Shown here: positions 1-5,994 of the stretch, piece by piece | How positions within the stretch are numbered: position 1 is the first letter of the stretch | Layout: every line of letters begins with the position of its first letter | NCBI GenBank assembly: GCA_016781115.1 | Contig: JADDQX010000050.1 | Location: 1 to 12,872 of the forward strand | Direction of reading: 5' to 3' | From: Actinomycetota bacterium | Lineage (GTDB): Bacteria > Actinomycetota > CADDZG01 > WHSQ01 | Length of the DNA: 12,872 nt | Notes under the pieces: model-generated | Databases searched by the model: none | The model's input: the letters and a program-made list of their open reading frames with translations, nothing else | What the model was told of the DNA's origin: nothing | Program-made: the position numbers and the translations under genes

Positions 1-73
1 TCATGGGCGCGGACGTGAAGGTGACCCATAGCCCGAGTGGAGGGGCTTCGTAGGCCCGAATAGGGTTTCCGTT

Positions 74-156
74 GGAGGGCTACGGTAACTGGTAACCGAA
101 CGGTCTTGAAAACCGTCGTCCGAAAGGACTTGTGGGTTCGAGTCCCACGCCCTCCG
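74..156 (+). tRNA. tRNA-Ser, anticodon TGA
   Basis: This is a complete class II tRNA cloverleaf. The acceptor stem is GGAGGGC (74-80) with GCCCTCC (149-155), and G156 is the discriminator. The D stem is CGGT (83-86) with ACCG (95-98). The anticodon stem ACGGT/ACCGT closes the loop CTTGAAA (105-111), which puts anticodon TGA at 107-109. A long variable arm has stem GTCC/GGAC with a GAAA loop (118-129). The T arm is GTGGG-TTCGAGT-CCCAC (132-148). CCA is not encoded. The long variable arm and TGA anticodon give serine (UCA codons). It is not tRNA-Sec, which needs TCA. A possible -10 element TAGGGT lies at 61-66. The 3' end of such genes is a frequent integration site, which fits the recombinase remnant at 3445-3681. 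Confidence 0.96.
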
Positions 157-183
157 CTCCCTGCGAGCAGGCCTTTTGCTGCG

Positions 184-197
184 CGAACGTATGTTCG
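184..197. promoter_or_regulatory. Perfect SOS (LexA) box match
   Basis: The palindrome CGAAC-GTAT-GTTCG fits the Gram-positive/actinobacterial LexA operator consensus CGAACRNRYGTTCG at every position. It lies 28 bases after the tRNA-Ser gene. The nearest downstream gene (373) has its own MerR-type promoter, so the gene served by this box is unclear. It may be left over from a lost element gene, or it may be a chance match. The site is visible in the sequence; LexA binding is inferred. Confidence 0.5.
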
Positions 198-218
198 GGA
201 CGCGGCTCTCGATTGCTC

Positions 219-238
219 TTGCTAATCAGTTGCTAATC
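219..238. repeat. Tandem 9-bp direct repeat TTGCTAATC
   Basis: TTGCTAATC occurs at 219-227 and again at 230-238, separated by AG, a period of 11 bp or about one helical turn. Tandem sites with helical spacing close to a tRNA attachment site resemble arm-type integrase or excisionase binding sites, but that role is inferred. The surrounding stretch from 157 to 300 holds no convincing gene. Confidence 0.4.
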
Positions 239-302
239 GGCTCGCGCGTTCTTGGCGCGGGCCGCGAATCTGCCGCACCCGTCGCGCGTCGTATGCGCCC
301 CC

Positions 303-334
303 TTGACTTTCCACCCTACTGGAAGGTTTACGCT
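303..334 (+). promoter_or_regulatory. MerR-family metal-responsive promoter and operator
   Basis: A -35 hexamer TTGACT (303-308) is followed by the dyad TTCCA-N6-TGGAA (309-313 and 320-324) and a weak -10 region around TTTACGCT (327-334). The spacer is therefore about 18-20 bp instead of 17. The layout and the bases CTGGAAGGTTTA closely resemble CueR-type copA promoters, in which MerR-family activators untwist an overlong spacer. It lies about 40 bp upstream of the first gene of the metal operon, whose last gene encodes a MerR regulator, so autoregulated metal induction is likely. Confidence 0.8.
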
Positions 335-372
335 CGGAGCGACGTTGAAAAGCGGAGCGAGAGGAGGCTGCG

Positions 373-513
373 ATGGAGGTTCGGCAAGGCGACAGGTTCC
401 GGTGCCCGGTGGCCGGCTGTGGATGCGAGGTCACGGTGACGAGCGACCCGCAGATGGAGGCGACGCAGAGCTTCGTTGACTGCTGCGGCCACGAGATGGA
501 GAAAGTCAGTTAG
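373..513 (+). CDS. Small desulforedoxin-like cysteine-rich protein (46 aa)
   Basis: This short ORF is supported by a strong Shine-Dalgarno (GAGGAGG, 361-367) before its ATG and by its place as first gene of the metal operon. It ends exactly one base before the next ATG. The peptide begins MEVRQGDRFRCP and has cysteines at 11, 16, 18, 37 and 38 in a C-x4-C-x-C ... CCGH pattern, ending EMEKVS. The frame (GDxxxC near the start, CCGxxM near the end) recalls desulforedoxin and related rubredoxin-like knuckles that hold Fe or Zn with four cysteines. Here the first knuckle is longer and has an extra cysteine. It could be a metal buffer or delivery peptide for the following chaperone and ATPase. No signal peptide is seen. 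The gene is clear; its function is inferred. Confidence 0.8.
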   Translation: MEVRQGDRFRCPVAGCGCEVTVTSDPQMEATQSFVDCCGHEMEKVS

Positions 514-720
514 ATGGAGCAGGCGACGCTTACTGCGAAAGGCATGCATTGCGGCGGGTGCGCCTCGCGCATCGAACAAGCGCTCGGTCACGTCGAAGGC
601 GTACGCCAGGTCAAGGCCGACCACACCTCACAGCAGGTGGAGGTCGCGTTCGATGAAGCGACCCTCGATGTAGCAACGATCCGCTCGCGCGTCGAAGACC
701 TCGGATTCGAGGTGGTCTAG
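514..720 (+). CDS. CopZ-like heavy-metal-associated (HMA) metallochaperone
   Basis: A 68-residue single-domain HMA protein with the metal-binding loop GMHCGGCASRIE (Cys13 and Cys16) and the usual ferredoxin-like pattern ending in LGFEVV. Family members bind a soft metal ion, commonly Cu(I) and sometimes Hg(II) or Zn(II), through the CxxC pair and pass it to a P1B-type ATPase in the membrane. The ATG directly follows the TAG of the preceding gene, and its TAG directly precedes the GTG of the ATPase gene, so the three are cotranscribed and probably translationally coupled. The length is normal for CopZ. The metal is not certain: the partner ATPase lacks the canonical copper signature. Confidence 0.9.
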   Translation: MEQATLTAKGMHCGGCASRIEQALGHVEGVRQVKADHTSQQVEVAFDEATLDVATIRSRVEDLGFEVV

Positions 721-3024
721 GTGAGTACTACCGCGACCGAAGACAGGGCCAAGTTGTGGGAGGAGGAGCGTTCTGCGCGGCCAGATCGCGCCCGCATCCG
801 CGCCAAGATCGGTGGTCTCCACTGCTCGCTGTGCACCGGCACCATCGAGAAGGCGCTGGGTCAGCATGATGGCGTCGACAAGGTCGCGGTCAGCCTCACT
901 CACGAACAGGCCTTGATCGAATACGACCCTCAGCGAACCCAGCCCGAGGAGCTGCTCCAGACGCTCAAGGACATCGGCTACACGATCTGGGACCCCCGCA
1001 AGACGCGGACATTCGAAGAAGAGGAAGCCGATCTCGTGCGCGAGCGCAACCGGCTCATCGCCGCATCCGCGCTGAGCCTGGTTTCGATCCCGTTGATGTT
1101 CGTCGAGCTCTTTGGCGACGTCGGTTGGGCGTGGCTGCCGTGGGTGCTGGGCGCGGCGGCACTCGTCGCGGTGTTCGGACTCGCGTGGCACATCCTCGTC
1201 ATGGCGCTGCAGTCGCTGCGGCGCGGCATCCTCAACCAGCACGTCATGGTCGAGGCGACCGCGTTCGCCGGCATCGCGGGAGGGATCTACGGGATGACGG
1301 TGGCGCCCCCCGATTTCCCAACCGGAGGCTTCTTCGCCGTCTCGGTGCTGGCCGAGAACTACCACATCTTCTCGGAATGGCTCTCGCTCATCGTGCGGAC
1401 GCGCAGCTCGCAGTCCGTCAAACGACTACTCGATCTGCAGCCTGACACCGCGCGACTGATCGAGGACGGCAACGAGCGCGAGGTACCGATCGAGGAGGTC
1501 GCGGTCGGCGACCACGTGCGCATCCGTCCCGGCGACCGCATCCCCGTCGACGGGACAGTACGCGATGGTCACTCGGCCGTCGATGAATCACTCGTCACGG
1601 GCGAGCCGGTGCCGGTCGAGAAGGATGCCGGCGCCTCGGTTATCGGCGGCTCGATCAACGGTTTCGGGACACTTGCCGTCGAGGTGACCGCGGTGGGCGA
1701 GGAGAGCTTTCTCGCCCAGGTGATCCGCCACGTCGAGGACGCCCGAGCGCTCAAGCCGGGCATCCTGCATCTCGTCGACCGCGTCCTCAAGATCTACGCC
1801 CCGAGCGTGTTGATCCTGGCCGCACTCGCGTTCACGTTCTGGTCCGCGGGTCTGGCGCTGTTCGGTGCCGAGGCCGACGTCGACCGGGCCGTTTTCGCCG
1901 CACTCAGCGTGCTGGTCATGGGCTACCCCTGCGCGGTCGGGATCGCGGCGCCGCTCGCGATCGTGCGAGGGGCTGGCGCCGCAGCCGAGAAAGGCATCCT
2001 CATGCGCACCGGTGAGGCGTTCCAAGCCTTCCGGCAAGTCCGGACGATCGTGCTCGACAAGACGGGCACGCTCACCGAGGGCCGCTTCACGGTGCGCGAG
2101 ATCGAAGCCGTTGACGGTGACCGCGACGACGTCCTGGCGCTGGCCGCATCGGCGGAATCCTCGTCGGAGCATCCGGTAGGGCGGGCCATCGTGGCCTCCG
2201 CTCTCGACGCGGGGCTCAGGTTGGAGCACGCCGAAGATTTCGAGGCGTTGTCCGGGCGCGGTATCCGGGCTCGGGTCGGGAGCAAGACTGTGATGGTAGG
2301 TAGTCCCGCATTCTTCGGTACGTCTGGGTTGGAGGTCGGCGAACTGGCGGCTCGGGTCGAGGAGCTCGAGACCACCGGCCGCACAGTTGTACTGGTCGCG
2401 CAGGAGGACCGCGTCGTCGGCGGGGTTGGCCTCGGTGACGAGATACGCGAGGGAACAAAGGAGGCCATCGCCGAACTGCGTGAACGCGATATTGCGCCTG
2501 TGATGGTGACCGGCGACAACGAACGTGCCGCTCGTCGCGTGGCGAACGAACTCGGCATAGAGGAGGTCCGCGCCGGTGTGCTGCCGGATCAGAAGGCCGA
2601 CGTCGTGCGGGAGCTCCAAAAGCGCGGTCGAGTCGCGATGGTCGGCGATGGGATCAACGACGCACCGGCCCTGATGCAGGCCGACGTCGGCGTCGCTATG
2701 GGAGCCGGAACCGACATCGCCATCGAGTCGTCCGACATCATCATCGTCGGCAACACGCTCGAATCGCTGTTGGTGGCCATCGACATCAGCTCGCGCAGCT
2801 ATGCCAAGACGCGCCAGAACGTCGTGCTCGCGTTCCTGTTCAACGGAATCGGGGTGCCGCTCGCGACGACCGGCCTCGTTTACCCGGTATGGGCGATGGT
2901 TGCGATGATCGGAAGCGTCAGCGCTGTCTTCGCCAACTCGCTATGGGGCCGGCTGTCTCTACTGAGCGAGGCCGTGCGAAGCGTCGGACGTCACCGTGAC
3001 ACCGCGCCTGCAGAAGTCGCTTGA
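721..3024 (+). CDS. Heavy-metal-translocating P1B-type ATPase with YPC motif
   Basis: A 767-residue metal-exporting P-type ATPase of the inner membrane. An N-terminal HMA domain carries GLHCSLC (Cys35, Cys38). Transmembrane helices start near residue 112. The actuator region has the TGEPVPVEK loop. The transport helix reads GYPCAVG (Tyr402-Pro403-Cys404), then come the phosphorylation site DKTGT (Asp446), the P1B-specific HP dipeptide (His484-Pro485), TGDN and GDGINDAP (642-649). Where Cu(I) ATPases have CPC, YN and MxxSS, this protein has YPC, FN (707-708) and a MIGSVS stretch (729-734), so copper cannot be assumed. The GTG start directly follows the chaperone stop codon. The end overlaps the GTG at 2996 of the regulator. 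Metal efflux is near certain as a family role; the substrate is open. Confidence 0.95.
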   Translation: MSTTATEDRAKLWEEERSARPDRARIRAKIGGLHCSLCTGTIEKALGQHDGVDKVAVSLTHEQALIEYDPQRTQPEELLQTLKDIGYTIWDPRKTRTFEEEEADLVRERNRLIAASALSLVSIPLMFVELFGDVGWAWLPWVLGAAALVAVFGLAWHILVMALQSLRRGILNQHVMVEATAFAGIAGGIYGMTVAPPDFPTGGFFAVSVLAENYHIFSEWLSLIVRTRSSQSVKRLLDLQPDTARLIEDGNEREVPIEEVAVGDHVRIRPGDRIPVDGTVRDGHSAVDESLVTGEPVPVEKDAGASVIGGSINGFGTLAVEVTAVGEESFLAQVIRHVEDARALKPGILHLVDRVLKIYAPSVLILAALAFTFWSAGLALFGAEADVDRAVFAALSVLVMGYPCAVGIAAPLAIVRGAGAAAEKGILMRTGEAFQAFRQVRTIVLDKTGTLTEGRFTVREIEAVDGDRDDVLALAASAESSSEHPVGRAIVASALDAGLRLEHAEDFEALSGRGIRARVGSKTVMVGSPAFFGTSGLEVGELAARVEELETTGRTVVLVAQEDRVVGGVGLGDEIREGTKEAIAELRERDIAPVMVTGDNERAARRVANELGIEEVRAGVLPDQKADVVRELQKRGRVAMVGDGINDAPALMQADVGVAMGAGTDIAIESSDIIIVGNTLESLLVAIDISSRSYAKTRQNVVLAFLFNGIGVPLATTGLVYPVWAMVAMIGSVSAVFANSLWGRLSLLSEAVRSVGRHRDTAPAEVA

Positions 3025-3448
3025 TGCGGTGAAGATCGGTGAGGTCGCCACGCGCATCGGAGTCAATCCCAAGACGATCCGGTTCTACGAGTCGATCGGC
3101 GTACTTCCGGAACCCCCTCGGACCCCGTCCGGATACCGGGATTACGACGACGAGCACGTTGAGAGGTTGCAGTTCATCAAGGCCGCGCAGCGTCTGGGCC
3201 TGAAGCTCGACGACATCGCCGAGGTGATGGCTTTCCGCGACCGAGGGGAGAGACCGTGTGACTATGTCGTGGGCGTCGTTCGTCGCGAGGTCGACGATCT
3301 AAGCGCTCGCATCCGCGAGATGCGTGCGCTAAAACGCGAGCTAGAGACGCTGATTGGGAAGGTGGACCAACAGCGTGCGATCGAGGGGGAAAAGTATTGT
3401 CCGTTAATCACACATCACGATTCGGTTTCGCGTATGCGCTCGAACTAG
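2996..3448 (+). CDS. MerR-family metal-responsive transcriptional regulator
   Basis: A MerR-type activator with an N-terminal winged helix (KIGEVATRIGVNPKTIRFYE), the wing containing PRTPSGYRDY, a long dimerisation helix and a short metal-binding tail. With the GTG at 2996 it has 150 residues and overlaps the ATPase gene. The in-frame GTG at 3029, giving a start at VKIGEV, matches the usual family N-terminus better and may be the real start; neither has a strong Shine-Dalgarno. It has only two cysteines, Cys88 (RPCDYV) and Cys135 (KYCPLITHH). They appear to correspond to the first and last of the three Hg-binding cysteines of MerR, with histidines next to the second. It probably acts on the promoter at 303-334. 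Its 3' end meets the recombinase remnant tail to tail. Confidence 0.92.
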   Translation: MTPRLQKSLDAVKIGEVATRIGVNPKTIRFYESIGVLPEPPRTPSGYRDYDDEHVERLQFIKAAQRLGLKLDDIAEVMAFRDRGERPCDYVVGVVRREVDDLSARIREMRALKRELETLIGKVDQQRAIEGEKYCPLITHHDSVSRMRSN

Positions 3449-3681
3449 CGATCGCTTAGGAGACGATTTAGCCTTTCTGCAGCGTCTCTGTGCAACTTCC
3501 CCGCAACGTGTGTGTACAAATCGGCGGTGATTGCGATCGTCGAATGCCCGAGCAGGTCCGAGGTCACCTACAAGTCGACCCCGCAGGCGAGCATCAGCGA
3601 GGCGTAGGCGTGGCGAAGGCCGTGGGAAGAACAGTCGCCGGAACTCCGCTCCGCCAGAGCGCGTTGCAGAGGAGTGGTCAT
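3445..3681 (-). pseudogene. Decayed C-terminal end of a tyrosine recombinase/integrase
   Basis: Read on the minus strand from ATG 3681, about 78 codons match the catalytic end of phage-type tyrosine recombinases. They include the HGLRHAYASLMLACGVDL box with His-x-x-Arg, the DLLGHSTIAIT box, and the nucleophile context TADLYTHV. The frame is broken by TAG at 3568-3570 between GVDL and VTSDLLGHS, where relatives usually have lysine (AAG to TAG is one change). The remaining N-terminal two thirds are absent; upstream on this strand the frame hits another stop and runs into the rhodanese gene region. It is a dead remnant of an integrative element. Its 3' end overlaps the merR stop by four bases, so the two are convergent. 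Confidence 0.85.
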
Positions 3682-3765
3682 CTAGTGCCGGGCCCAACAG
3701 CCATCAGCCGAACGTAAACCCCTATGGCTCCCTGCCTAGCTCTGGAACGATGGTAGGAAAGTTGG

Positions 3766-4461
3766 GTGCCGAAGGACGTAGATGTCCGACAGCTGCGCAA
3801 GCTGCTGGAGGACGAACGAACGCAGCTGATCGAGGTGCTGCCTCCCGATGAGTACGAAGAGGAGCATCTTCCACGCGCGATCAACATCCCCCTCAAGTCG
3901 CTCAACCGCGAGGCGGTGGCGTCGCTCGATCCGTCGTCTCCGACAGTTGTCTACTGCTGGGACGACATCTGAGACATGAGCCCGCGGGCTGCGTGGCAGC
4001 TCGAAGCGATGGGGTTCCGCGACGTCTACGACTTCGCCAACGGCAAGGTTGAGTGGATCCTCAGTGGACTGCCGATCGAGGGAGGCGGACCTCACTACGC
4101 GATGGCAGGCGAGGTCGCGACCGCTGAGTCGGCGGTTACATGCAAGCTGGGGGAGCGCATCGGGGAGGTCCGCGGCCGGCTCGAGGGCCGGAGCGACACC
4201 TTCTGCGTCGTGCTCAACGACCAGGACGTGGTGCTCGGCCGGATAGGGCGGTCGCAACTGGACGCGGATCCGGCGACCCCGGTGGAGGAGGTCATGCAGA
4301 GCGGCCCCACCACGGTTCGTCCAACCGAGCCCGCCGCGGCGTTGCTCGACAGGATGGCCAAGCGCAAGGTCACATCGGTTGTCGTCACCAGTAAGAGAGG
4401 TGAGTTCGTCGGCCTCGCCAGACGAGAGGACCTGGAGCGCCTCGTCGCTCGCTCCTCATGA
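3766..4461 (+). CDS. Rhodanese-CBS protein with in-frame TGA, candidate selenoprotein
   Basis: From GTG 3766 (Shine-Dalgarno AGGAAAG, 3755-3761) a rhodanese-like domain runs through EVLPPDEYEEEHLPRAINIP to the active loop VVYCWDDI (Cys64). TGA follows at 3970-3972, then the same frame continues DMSPRAAWQLEAMGFRDVYDF, finishes the rhodanese fold near residue 110, and enters a CBS-type region (about 120-230, with VEEVMQSGPTTVRPTEP). Read through, the protein has 231 residues. Rhodaneses of this loop type have a second cysteine five residues after the first, exactly where TGA stands, so selenocysteine (residue 69) is a real possibility. Rhodaneses handle sulfane sulfur or related thiol chemistry. 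The alternative is a TGC/TGT to TGA nonsense mutation, leaving fragments 3766-3972 and 3976-4461. Sec machinery genes are not in this window. Confidence 0.7.
3978..4002 (+). promoter_or_regulatory. Candidate bacterial SECIS hairpin
   Basis: Starting five bases after the TGA, GAGC (3978-3981) pairs with GCTC (3999-4002). After a two-base bulge, CCGC (3982-3985) pairs with GTGG-type bases at 3993-3996 (one G-U pair), leaving a seven-base loop GGGCTGC (3986-3992). The loop begins with G and lies 16 bases from the U of UGA, at the near edge of the range described for bacterial SECIS elements. The fold was drawn by hand; a self-complementary AGCCC/GGGCT pairing competes with it. It is supportive, not decisive. 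Confidence 0.4.
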
Positions 4462-4472
4462 CGAGGATCCGT

Positions 4473-4604
4473 TCACCTCGTCGCTAGGTCGCGGATGCAG
4501 TCCACCAACTGAGTGATGTCGAGCTTCGCGTTGATCAGGTTGCGGACGACGCGGCGGAGATCATCGTCGTCATCGACTAGGACCACGCCGATCGTCTTGT
4601 CCAC
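4473..4604 (-). pseudogene. Internally deleted response-regulator receiver fragment
   Basis: On the minus strand, GTG 4604 opens a 43-codon frame. It begins with the start of a receiver domain (IGVVLVDDDDDLRRVVRNLI: first beta strand, acidic pocket and first helix). It then jumps directly to what looks like the last receiver helix (LDITQLVDCIRDLATR) and stops. Typical receivers are about 115-120 residues, so the middle, including the phosphoacceptor aspartate and conserved Thr and Lys, is missing. No Shine-Dalgarno is visible. It lies between the rhodanese gene and the terminator of the minus-strand operon. I read it as a deletion remnant; a functional mini-protein is less likely. Confidence 0.55.
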
Positions 4605-4653
4605 CCGTCTGTTCTAGCAGAGCAAGGGCCGAGCTGTCCGAGTCCGAGGGAGA

Positions 4654-4680
4654 AAGGAGGGGGCGTGGCGCCCCCTCCTT
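4654..4680 (-). terminator. Rho-independent terminator of the minus-strand membrane operon
   Basis: A perfect 11-bp stem, AAGGAGGGGGC (4654-4664) with GCCCCCTCCTT (4670-4680), closes a five-base loop. It begins 13 bases after the stop codon of the DUF3618 gene. On the minus strand it is followed by TTTCTCCC, a short pyrimidine tract. On the plus strand AAA follows, so termination is mainly for the minus-strand operon. Confidence 0.8.
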
Positions 4681-4693
4681 AAATGGTCGTTCG

Positions 4694-5611
4694 TCAGATC
4701 GTGGGCGTGCCGCCCGGGTTGCGTCCCTCGATCGCATCGCCGGTTCCGCCGATCCCCGCGTTGCCGGTGATCAGAGGGTCACCGCTGATCGGTGGCCCGG
4801 AGTTGGGCAGCTCCGCCGTGGAAGAAGGAGAGCCACCTTCGTTGTCCTGACCCTGCTCCTCGGAGCCTTGGCCGGAGCCGGTGAGCTCGGACGCTCTTTC
4901 TTGCGCGCTGGAGGCCAGCTCTTGACCCTGCTCCTGCGCCGTCCCCCGCAGGTCCTCGACTCCCCGCTGAGCTGCCTCTTGCGCGGTGCTCGCGGTTTCC
5001 TGGGCCACCTGCCGGGCCGTTTCGGCCGCTTCTTGCGCTACCTGCTTGCCGCGGTCCACGGCCTCTTGTCCCGTCTGGCGAGCTTGATCGATGACCTGGT
5101 CGGCCACCGGACCGATCGTCTGGCGCTCGACCCGCGTCGCGGGCACCATGAGCCCGGCGATGAAGCCGACGGCCACCGAGCCGATCGCGAGCCCCAGAGG
5201 GTTCTCCTGTGCCAGTCCAGCCGTCCGCTGCGCACCCCGTCTCAGCTCCTCCGCCGACGGCGTCGCCTCCCGGACGGTGCCGGCCACCGAACGACCGGTC
5301 TCGGCTACCGACTGTCCGGCGCTGCTGACGCCGCCGGAGATGGTGCTACCGACGCCGCTCACGGAATCGGAGATGCTGCTCCCCGCGTTGCTCATAGAAC
5401 CTCCTACGGATTCCTTGGTGCCCACGATGGCTCCGACGAAGCGGTCCTTCGCCCCGACCACCGACTGGACGACGTTCTCCTTCTTCTCTGCAACAGACTC
5501 TCGAGCACGAGCGGGCACGTCGGCCTTGTATCCGATGGCCTCGACCGTCTCGCCCATGCGAGAGCGCGTTTCCTCTATGTCCTGGCGGATCTCGTCGGGT
5601 TCTTTGCCCAC
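4694..5611 (-). CDS. DUF3618-domain membrane-anchored protein
   Basis: A 305-residue protein starting at GTG 5611, chosen because GAAGGAGG lies seven bases upstream and the domain begins at once (GKEPDEIRQDIEETRSRMGE). Residues 5-40 are the DUF3618 signature (RQDIEETRSRMGETVEAIGYK). A Gly/Ser-rich stretch (70-115) is followed by a single hydrophobic segment (about 137-156, NPLGLAIGSVAVGFIAGL). Then come heptad/11-mer repeats rich in Ala, Gln and Glu (168-245, QVAQEAAETARQVAQE), typical of LEA- or apolipoprotein-like helices, and a disordered Gly/Pro tail. The start lies inside the end of the preceding gene (37-bp overlap). Family function is unknown; a role in envelope stress is inferred from its partners and promoter. 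An earlier in-frame opening at 5746 only shadows the neighbouring gene. Confidence 0.85.
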   Translation of the reverse strand: MGKEPDEIRQDIEETRSRMGETVEAIGYKADVPARARESVAEKKENVVQSVVGAKDRFVGAIVGTKESVGGSMSNAGSSISDSVSGVGSTISGGVSSAGQSVAETGRSVAGTVREATPSAEELRRGAQRTAGLAQENPLGLAIGSVAVGFIAGLMVPATRVERQTIGPVADQVIDQARQTGQEAVDRGKQVAQEAAETARQVAQETASTAQEAAQRGVEDLRGTAQEQGQELASSAQERASELTGSGQGSEEQGQDNEGGSPSSTAELPNSGPPISGDPLITGNAGIGGTGDAIEGRNPGGTPTI

Positions 5612-5994
5612 TCGATGTCCTCCTTCACGGTCTCGACTGTTTGGGGTGCAGGCGGGGTCGCGTCTTTGACCTTGTCGCGCCCACGCAGAGCCAGCACTCC
5701 GGCGATGGCGCCGTAGACCAAGGTCACGACCAGAGCCGCGAGCCACGCCGGCATGAACGTGTCCAGGACCAGGATCAAGAAGGCCGTGAACGCTCCCGCT
5801 GCGAGGAAGGCGATGATCCCACCGGCTCCAACCAACCCGACCCCGATGCCGGCCCTCTTGCCCGTGGTCGCGATCTCTGCCTTCGCAAGCTCTAGCTCTT
5901 GCCGAACGAGGGTGGCGGTCTCCTCCGACAGCTGCTTCAGCAGCTCTCCGAGAGGACGCTCACGCAGGTCCTCGCCGGGCTGCTGCTGCGCCAT
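5575..5994 (-). CDS. Holin-X / YqjE-like small membrane protein (phage_holin_3_6 family)
   Basis: A 139-residue protein with an amphipathic N-terminal helix (PLGELLKQLSEETATLVRQELELAKAE, about 14-40) and two hydrophobic segments (about 50-78 and 84-104), ending in a charged tail. This is the architecture of the Actinobacterial holin-X family, which includes E. coli YqjE. Despite the name, members are chromosomal inner-membrane proteins with no known lytic role. The ATG overlaps the preceding stop by one base (TGATG at 5996-5992), a translational-coupling junction, and the 3' end contains the Shine-Dalgarno of the DUF3618 gene. A long in-frame upstream extension to 6795 is only an open shadow of the neighbouring genes. 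The sequence does not show how it works. Confidence 0.88.
   Translation of the reverse strand: MAQQQPGEDLRERPLGELLKQLSEETATLVRQELELAKAEIATTGKRAGIGVGLVGAGGIIAFLAAGAFTAFLILVLDTFMPAWLAALVVTLVYGAIAGVLALRGRDKVKDATPPAPQTVETVKEDIEWAKNPTRSART

Noticed and set aside
3..53. End of a coding region reading MGADVKVTHSPSGGAS then stop
   Set aside because: It could be the C-terminus of an upstream gene, and VKVTH recalls ParB tails, but only 16 residues are visible and the usual ParB ending is absent.
74..156. tRNA-Sec as the identity of the tRNA gene
   Set aside because: It would fit the selenoprotein idea, but the loop CTTGAAA gives anticodon TGA, not TCA, and the acceptor stem has the normal seven pairs.
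1588..2619. Long minus-strand open frame inside the ATPase gene
   Set aside because: It is antisense to a well-conserved gene, has no recognisable domain and is typical of GC-rich shadow frames.
721..3024. Naming the ATPase CopA
   Set aside because: The transport motif is YPC, not CPC, and other copper ligands are changed, so the metal cannot be assigned.
3445..3681. The integrase stop TAG as a recoded residue (pyrrolysine)
   Set aside because: The gene also lacks its N-terminal two thirds, so it is dead; simple decay explains the TAG.
4868..5716. Plus-strand open frame opposite the DUF3618 gene
   Set aside because: It is arginine- and leucine-rich shadow sequence; the minus-strand gene has a ribosome site, a domain and a terminator.
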